Positions 60,300 to 64,000 of a DNA stretch of 64,000 nt are shown in pieces. The first letter of the stretch is position 1, and each line of letters starts with the position of its first letter. The stretch covers positions 1 through 64,000 of the forward strand of contig JAFLBE010000022.1 of NCBI GenBank assembly GCA_017303995.1, in the 5' to 3' direction. Under the pieces are notes generated by a model. That model saw only the letters and a list, made by a program, of their open reading frames with translations. It had not been told where the DNA came from and did no database searches. Position numbers and translations under genes: made by a program. Source of the stretch: Bacteroidota bacterium (GTDB lineage Bacteria > Bacteroidota > JABWAT01).

Positions 60300-60868
60300 T
60301 TCACCCGGATACCAGGCTCGTTCATATTTCTGATGAAATCGGAATGGGAATTGTTGCAACGGCTTTTTTGCCCAAAGGAACGATAACCTGGGTTCAGGAT
60401 GCTTTCGATCAGGTTTTTCACCCGTCTCAGCTCTCCTCTTTTCCCGGACATTTTCAGCCAACACTTGAAAAGTACACCTTCAGAAACCGGGACGGTTTAA
60501 TGGTTTTGTGCTGGGATGCTGCCAAATACATGAATCATTCCTGTGTACCAACCTGTCTGGGAACGGAATTCGGGTTTGAAATAGCGATCAGGGATATTCA
60601 TCCGGGTGAAGAGCTGACAGATGATTATGCTACTTTTTTCATGCAGCCCGAAGATCAGTTTGATTGTTATTGCGGAACACCCGAGTGCAGAACTGCTGTA
60701 AGACCCGAAGATTTGAATTATTGTGCACCCAGGTGGGAAAAGTTGATGAAAGAAGCTTTGCCTTTTAGTTATCAGGTTCCCCAGAAAATGAGCAATCTGT
60801 TAAATCCTGGACTGATTGAAAAAGCACAAAAGGAAATAATTTTTTCCAATAAGCGCAAAACGGGATAA
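60296..60868 (+). CDS. SET-domain protein-lysine methyltransferase (second of two)
   Basis: A 190-residue paralogue. 'GMGIVATAFLPKGTITW', 'CWDAAKYMNHSCVPTCLG', 'IRDIHPGEELTDDYATF' and 'CYCGTPECRTAV' are its SET and post-SET motifs. The tail after residue 140 differs entirely from the first protein. The ATG overlaps the upstream stop by four bases. The pair probably arose by tandem duplication, and the different tails suggest different partners. Confidence 0.85.
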   Translation: MIHPDTRLVHISDEIGMGIVATAFLPKGTITWVQDAFDQVFHPSQLSSFPGHFQPTLEKYTFRNRDGLMVLCWDAAKYMNHSCVPTCLGTEFGFEIAIRDIHPGEELTDDYATFFMQPEDQFDCYCGTPECRTAVRPEDLNYCAPRWEKLMKEALPFSYQVPQKMSNLLNPGLIEKAQKEIIFSNKRKTG

Positions 60869-60981
60869 ACGGCATGGATGAGCTTCGCAGAACTTCGTTA
60901 ACCGGATCAAGTCCGGGATGACATCTGAGTTTTATTGATTGAGATACCCAGTTGTTAAAAGTAATTTTGTTTCGTCTTACC

Positions 60982-61055
60982 TAAGAGCCAACAGCTAAGA
61001 GCTAACAGCTTTTCCCTTTTCTTCCGTACCACATAAAACGTATAACGTACCCCGG
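60982..61055. repeat. 7-bp-period arrays (AACAGCT then ACGTATA families)
   Basis: AAGAGCC/AACAGCT heptamers (60982-61010) are followed by CGTACC and ACGTATA units (61025-61055). A 'gtccgggatgacatctgag' repeat word lies upstream near 60908. Confidence 0.65.
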
Positions 61056-61067
61056 CTTACCCCCGCC

Positions 61068-61535
61068 TTATTCCTTCTCTCCCGCCGACCCTTCCAGTAA
61101 AAACTTTTTCTTCACTTTGGCAATTTCAATAAAACTTTCAATCCGTTTATCGGTGTCCAGTTCCATCGTTACCCATTTGGTGATCACGAAATTGGCATCA
61201 TCAGCAAGAAGATCTTTGTGTTCTTTCAGAATTCCGGGATGGTTTCTGATGGTTTCAAGGTGAAGGGTACTCAGCGAAACGGATCCTTCAAAAAGTCCCG
61301 GAAGCAAATGAATAGCTGCCACAACTTTATTTCTTCGGATGGCATACCGGGGAACCCAGCCCCAGGTGGTGCCGTAATAGTATAAATCCTCAGAACAATC
61401 AAGCTGGTGCATTAATAGTTCTCTCACCATTTCGAGTTTTGGCTTCTGGTCGTCACGCAGCAATTCATACATTTCTGAAAATAGAGGAGGCTCTTGTTTC
61501 CGTTTATACGGATTTTTTGGTTTTGCTGCTTTCAT
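61068..61535 (-). CDS. DUF3788-like protein
   Basis: A 155-residue protein. The central 'YYGTTWGWVPRYAIRRNKV' and the following strands resemble the DUF3788 family of small bacterial proteins of unknown role. The first 20 residues are basic. It converges on no gene and is divergent to uvrA, separated from it by 75 bp that should hold both promoters. Confidence 0.55.
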   Translation of the reverse strand: MKAAKPKNPYKRKQEPPLFSEMYELLRDDQKPKLEMVRELLMHQLDCSEDLYYYGTTWGWVPRYAIRRNKVVAAIHLLPGLFEGSVSLSTLHLETIRNHPGILKEHKDLLADDANFVITKWVTMELDTDKRIESFIEIAKVKKKFLLEGSAGEKE

Positions 61536-61610
61536 CAGGAATCCTGTTTTCTTTTATTACGTTAAGGAAAAATGGTATCTTTACAAGTTTAATGAACGGC
61601 ATCTAAAATT

Positions 61611-64000
61611 ATGTCCCAGTTTTCCGATCAAATTCCCCAGTCTGACCTGATCATTGTCAGAGGTGCCCGTGAGCACAACCTGAAAAACGTCAGTGTGGAT
61701 ATTCCCCGTGACCAGCTGGTCGTGATTACCGGACTTTCCGGCTCCGGCAAATCTTCTCTGGCTTTCGATACGATTTATGCTGAAGGCCAGCGCCGGTTTA
61801 TGGAAAGCCTTTCTGCCTATGCCCGTCAGTTTATGGGTGTTCTTGAACGCCCGGATGTTGATTATATAGATGGCTTATCGCCGGTTATTTCAATCGATCA
61901 GAAAACAACATCCAGAAATCCCCGATCGACAGTCGGTACCATTACCGAAATTTACGACTTTCTCAGGTTACTTTATGCCCGTGTCGGTGATGCAACCTGT
62001 TACAATTGCGGACGGCCAATTGTTAAGCAAACGTCCGATCAAATCATCGATCACATCCTTCATACCCATAACAACAAAAAAATACAGATTTTTGCTCCGG
62101 TTGTGCGCGGAAGGAAAGGACATTACCGCGAATTGTTCGAAAAGTTTATGAAAGACGGATTCACCCGTGTTCGTGTTGATGGTGAAGATCACCTCCTTTC
62201 AGATGGAATGAAAGTCGACCGGTACAAAATTCACGACATCGAACTGGTGATCGACCGGCTTGCAGTTTCCCCCGCAATCAGAACCCGTCTTGCTGAAAGT
62301 GTCGAAAAAACCCTTGAAATCGGGTCGGGTAACCTGATTATCAAACCGGAAAATGAATCTGACCAGTTTTCAAGTATTCATTTTGCCTGTACCCATTGTA
62401 ATATTTCCTACGAAGAACCTGCGCCGAACATGTTTTCGTTTAACAGTCCGTATGGCGCCTGTCCCAAATGCGATGGACTTGGAGAAATCCATGAGGTTGA
62501 TCAGCACTCGGTTGTTCCAGATCCGTCGCTATCTATAAATGAAGAAGGATTTGCACCTCTCGGTAAAGTCCGCCCGATTTATGCGTTTCAGGTTTTGGAA
62601 GGCATTTCGATTCAGTTCGGATTTACCTTCGACACTCCGGTCAAAGATATTCCCGAAGAAGCGATGGAACTCATCCTAACCGGCGGAAGAAATAAGAAAG
62701 TCCCCGTTCGTGTAAACGGCAAAACTTACCAGCAGCGCTGGGACGGGATTTACAAGATGATCACGACTGCATTTTTTGATTCTTCAAGTGATGATATCAA
62801 AGAATGGGCTGATGCATTTATGCGGTATTCGGTCTGTCCCGAGTGTAACGGCAGCAGGCTTCGCAAAGAAAGTCTCGCCATCAAGATTGACGGGAAAAAC
62901 ATCTTCGAACTTTCGATCATGAATCTGGATCAGTTTTTTGCTTACTTTTCCGGATTAAAACTCACAGCCCGCCAACTCGAAATTGGTCATCAGATTGTGA
63001 AAGAAATCAGGGACCGAACCAAATTTCTTCTGGATGTCGGATTGAATTACCTCACGATTGAACGGTCTGCAAAAACTCTTTCGGGTGGCGAAGCTCAGCG
63101 GATCCGGCTTGCCAGTCAGATTGGAAGTCAGCTCGTCGGCGTTCTCTATATATTAGATGAACCTTCGATCGGACTTCATCAGCGTGACAACATCAAGCTG
63201 ATTCATTCACTCAAAGCACTTCGTGATCTGGGCAATTCGGTCATTGTGATCGAGCACGACAAAGAAATGATCATGGAAGCTGATTTTGTTATTGATATCG
63301 GACCCGGTGCCGGTGAACATGGCGGTGTCATTATGGATGCAGCGCCACCATCCCAGCTTAATCCGAATAATCTCACGGCGTCCTATATTTCCGGCCGCAG
63401 AAAAATTGAAATCCCCTTCGAACGAAGCAAGGGCAGCGGAAAGTTCATCAAACTTACCGGTTCAACCGGTCACAATCTGCTCAACGTTGATTTGTCTCTT
63501 CCGTTAGGAATGCTTGTTGGTGTGACGGGTGTTTCCGGTTCGGGGAAATCTTCGCTCATTAACGAAACACTTTATCCGATTCTTTCCCGGCATTTTTACC
63601 GGTCAAAACTGCATCCGCTTCCTTATCAATCCATTTCTGGTTTGGAACATATAGATAAGGTTATTGATATCGATCAGTCTGCCATTGGTCGTACGCCCCG
63701 ATCCAACCCGGCAACTTATACCGGACTTTTTACCCCCATCCGTGATCTGTTCACCAATATGCCCGAGTCGAAAATCAGAGGGTACAAAGCCGGAAGGTTT
63801 TCTTTCAATGTAAAAGGTGGCCGTTGTGAAGAATGTGAAGGCGACGGAATCAAGAAAATCCAGATGAACTTTCTTCCTGATGTGTACGTACCCTGCGAAA
63901 CCTGTAAAGGTCGTCGGTACAACCACGAAACCCTCGAGATTTTGTATAAGGGAAAGTCGATCTCTGATATTCTGGAGATGACAGTTGAAGAATCACTTAC
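61611..64000 (+). CDS. uvrA: Excinuclease ABC subunit UvrA, partial (3' end off the window)
   Basis: UvrA recognises DNA lesions in nucleotide excision repair. About 796 codons are present before the edge. ATP site 1 has Walker A '[13 protein letters not shown]' (near residues 40-52), signature '[17 protein letters not shown]' (about residue 490) and Walker B '[11 protein letters not shown]'; the second Walker A '[10 protein letters not shown]' is near residue 640. Zinc modules appear as CYNC/CTHC, CPEC and the CEEC...CETC group near 740-765. The start ATG at 61611 precedes '[17 protein letters not shown]'. The sequence ends before the second signature motif. Confidence 0.97.
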   Translation, partial: MSQFSDQIPQSDLIIVRGAREHNLKNVSVDIPRDQLVVITGLSGSGKSSLAFDTIYAEGQRRFMESLSAYARQFMGVLERPDVDYIDGLSPVISIDQKTTSRNPRSTVGTITEIYDFLRLLYARVGDATCYNCGRPIVKQTSDQIIDHILHTHNNKKIQIFAPVVRGRKGHYRELFEKFMKDGFTRVRVDGEDHLLSDGMKVDRYKIHDIELVIDRLAVSPAIRTRLAESVEKTLEIGSGNLIIKPENESDQFSSIHFACTHCNISYEEPAPNMFSFNSPYGACPKCDGLGEIHEVDQHSVVPDPSLSINEEGFAPLGKVRPIYAFQVLEGISIQFGFTFDTPVKDIPEEAMELILTGGRNKKVPVRVNGKTYQQRWDGIYKMITTAFFDSSSDDIKEWADAFMRYSVCPECNGSRLRKESLAIKIDGKNIFELSIMNLDQFFAYFSGLKLTARQLEIGHQIVKEIRDRTKFLLDVGLNYLTIERSAKTLSGGEAQRIRLASQIGSQLVGVLYILDEPSIGLHQRDNIKLIHSLKALRDLGNSVIVIEHDKEMIMEADFVIDIGPGAGEHGGVIMDAAPPSQLNPNNLTASYISGRRKIEIPFERSKGSGKFIKLTGSTGHNLLNVDLSLPLGMLVGVTGVSGSGKSSLINETLYPILSRHFYRSKLHPLPYQSISGLEHIDKVIDIDQSAIGRTPRSNPATYTGLFTPIRDLFTNMPESKIRGYKAGRFSFNVKGGRCEECEGDGIKKIQMNFLPDVYVPCETCKGRRYNHETLEILYKGKSISDILEMTVEESL

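Noticed and set aside
61870-63926. Several small ORFs on both strands at the window end
   Set aside because: They are out-of-frame or antisense readings within uvrA, which runs off the edge of the window.
1-64000. Prophage, integron or conjugative element
   Set aside because: No integrase, structural phage, relaxase or mating-pair genes were found; the only mobile genes are the RAYT and GIY-YIG proteins.

Overview
The window looks like a chromosome segment of a free-living bacterium of the FCB superphylum (Bacteroidota, Ignavibacteriota, Calditrichota and relatives). Several secreted proteins end in the 'NYPNPFNP' type C-terminal sorting domain used by type IX secretion. A tRNA promoter fits the Bacteroidota pattern TTG-N20-TANNTTTG. 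The gene content is propeller-rich, GAF/PAS-rich and signalling-rich. Species and genus cannot be told from the sequence. No plasmid, prophage, rRNA or CRISPR is seen.

Layout. 1-3334 (minus): a three-subunit molybdopterin oxidoreductase of the polysulfide/thiosulfate reductase type (NrfD membrane subunit cut by the window edge, four-cluster ferredoxin subunit, catalytic subunit with a Tat leader). 3655-6475: a 7TM receptor with a histidine-kinase dimerisation domain but no ATPase domain, then a lipoprotein propeller. 6987-10973: a YciO/TsaC-like protein, a polyprenyl diphosphate synthase, HPr and PTS enzyme I. 11140-12290: a REP-associated tyrosine transposase (RAYT) inside its own REP repeats. 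12440-17633: a Crp-family regulator, PHP phosphoesterase, lumazine synthase, a PorZ-like propeller and an aldo/keto reductase, closely packed. 17760-25572: HypA, two tandem giant propeller proteins, PhzF, a methyltransferase and an EamA transporter. 26079-28487: a secreted alpha-amylase. 28719-32868: MobA, two tRNAs, a GIY-YIG gene bracketed by a duplication of the tRNA-Ser 3' end, MaoC, a lone receiver, YceH. 33037-44938: a 1094-residue secreted protein, adenylate cyclase, UppP, a propeller sensor kinase, a DUF2231 protein, an SUI1/YciH-like factor, and a PAS hybrid kinase. 45470-50861: two small genes, EF-P, MoeB-rhodanese, an AlkD-like protein and an acyl-CoA synthetase. 51167-56575: a signalling operon (receiver, five-GAF kinase, receiver-PP2C phosphatase, STAS). 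56702-64000: a beta-helix secreted protein, a YCII protein, two tandem SET-domain proteins, a hypothetical protein and the start of uvrA.

How the genes connect. MobA and the MoeB-rhodanese protein could supply cofactor to the molybdoenzyme. The Crp-like regulator keeps the cAMP phosphate-binding cassette, and the class III cyclase has the Lys/Asp pair of adenylate cyclases, so the window may hold both ends of a cAMP circuit. The 51-56 kb operon looks like a partner-switching stress-response input without its anti-sigma kinase.

The most unusual content is in the spacers. At least six families of degenerate 7-bp-period tandem arrays fill the gaps between genes. Short palindromic cassettes appear to have inserted into those arrays and into other repeats. 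There is a MITE-like element of about 147 bp in two inverted copies, a RAYT/REP system, and a GIY-YIG element that has duplicated the end of a tRNA-Ser gene together with its terminator.
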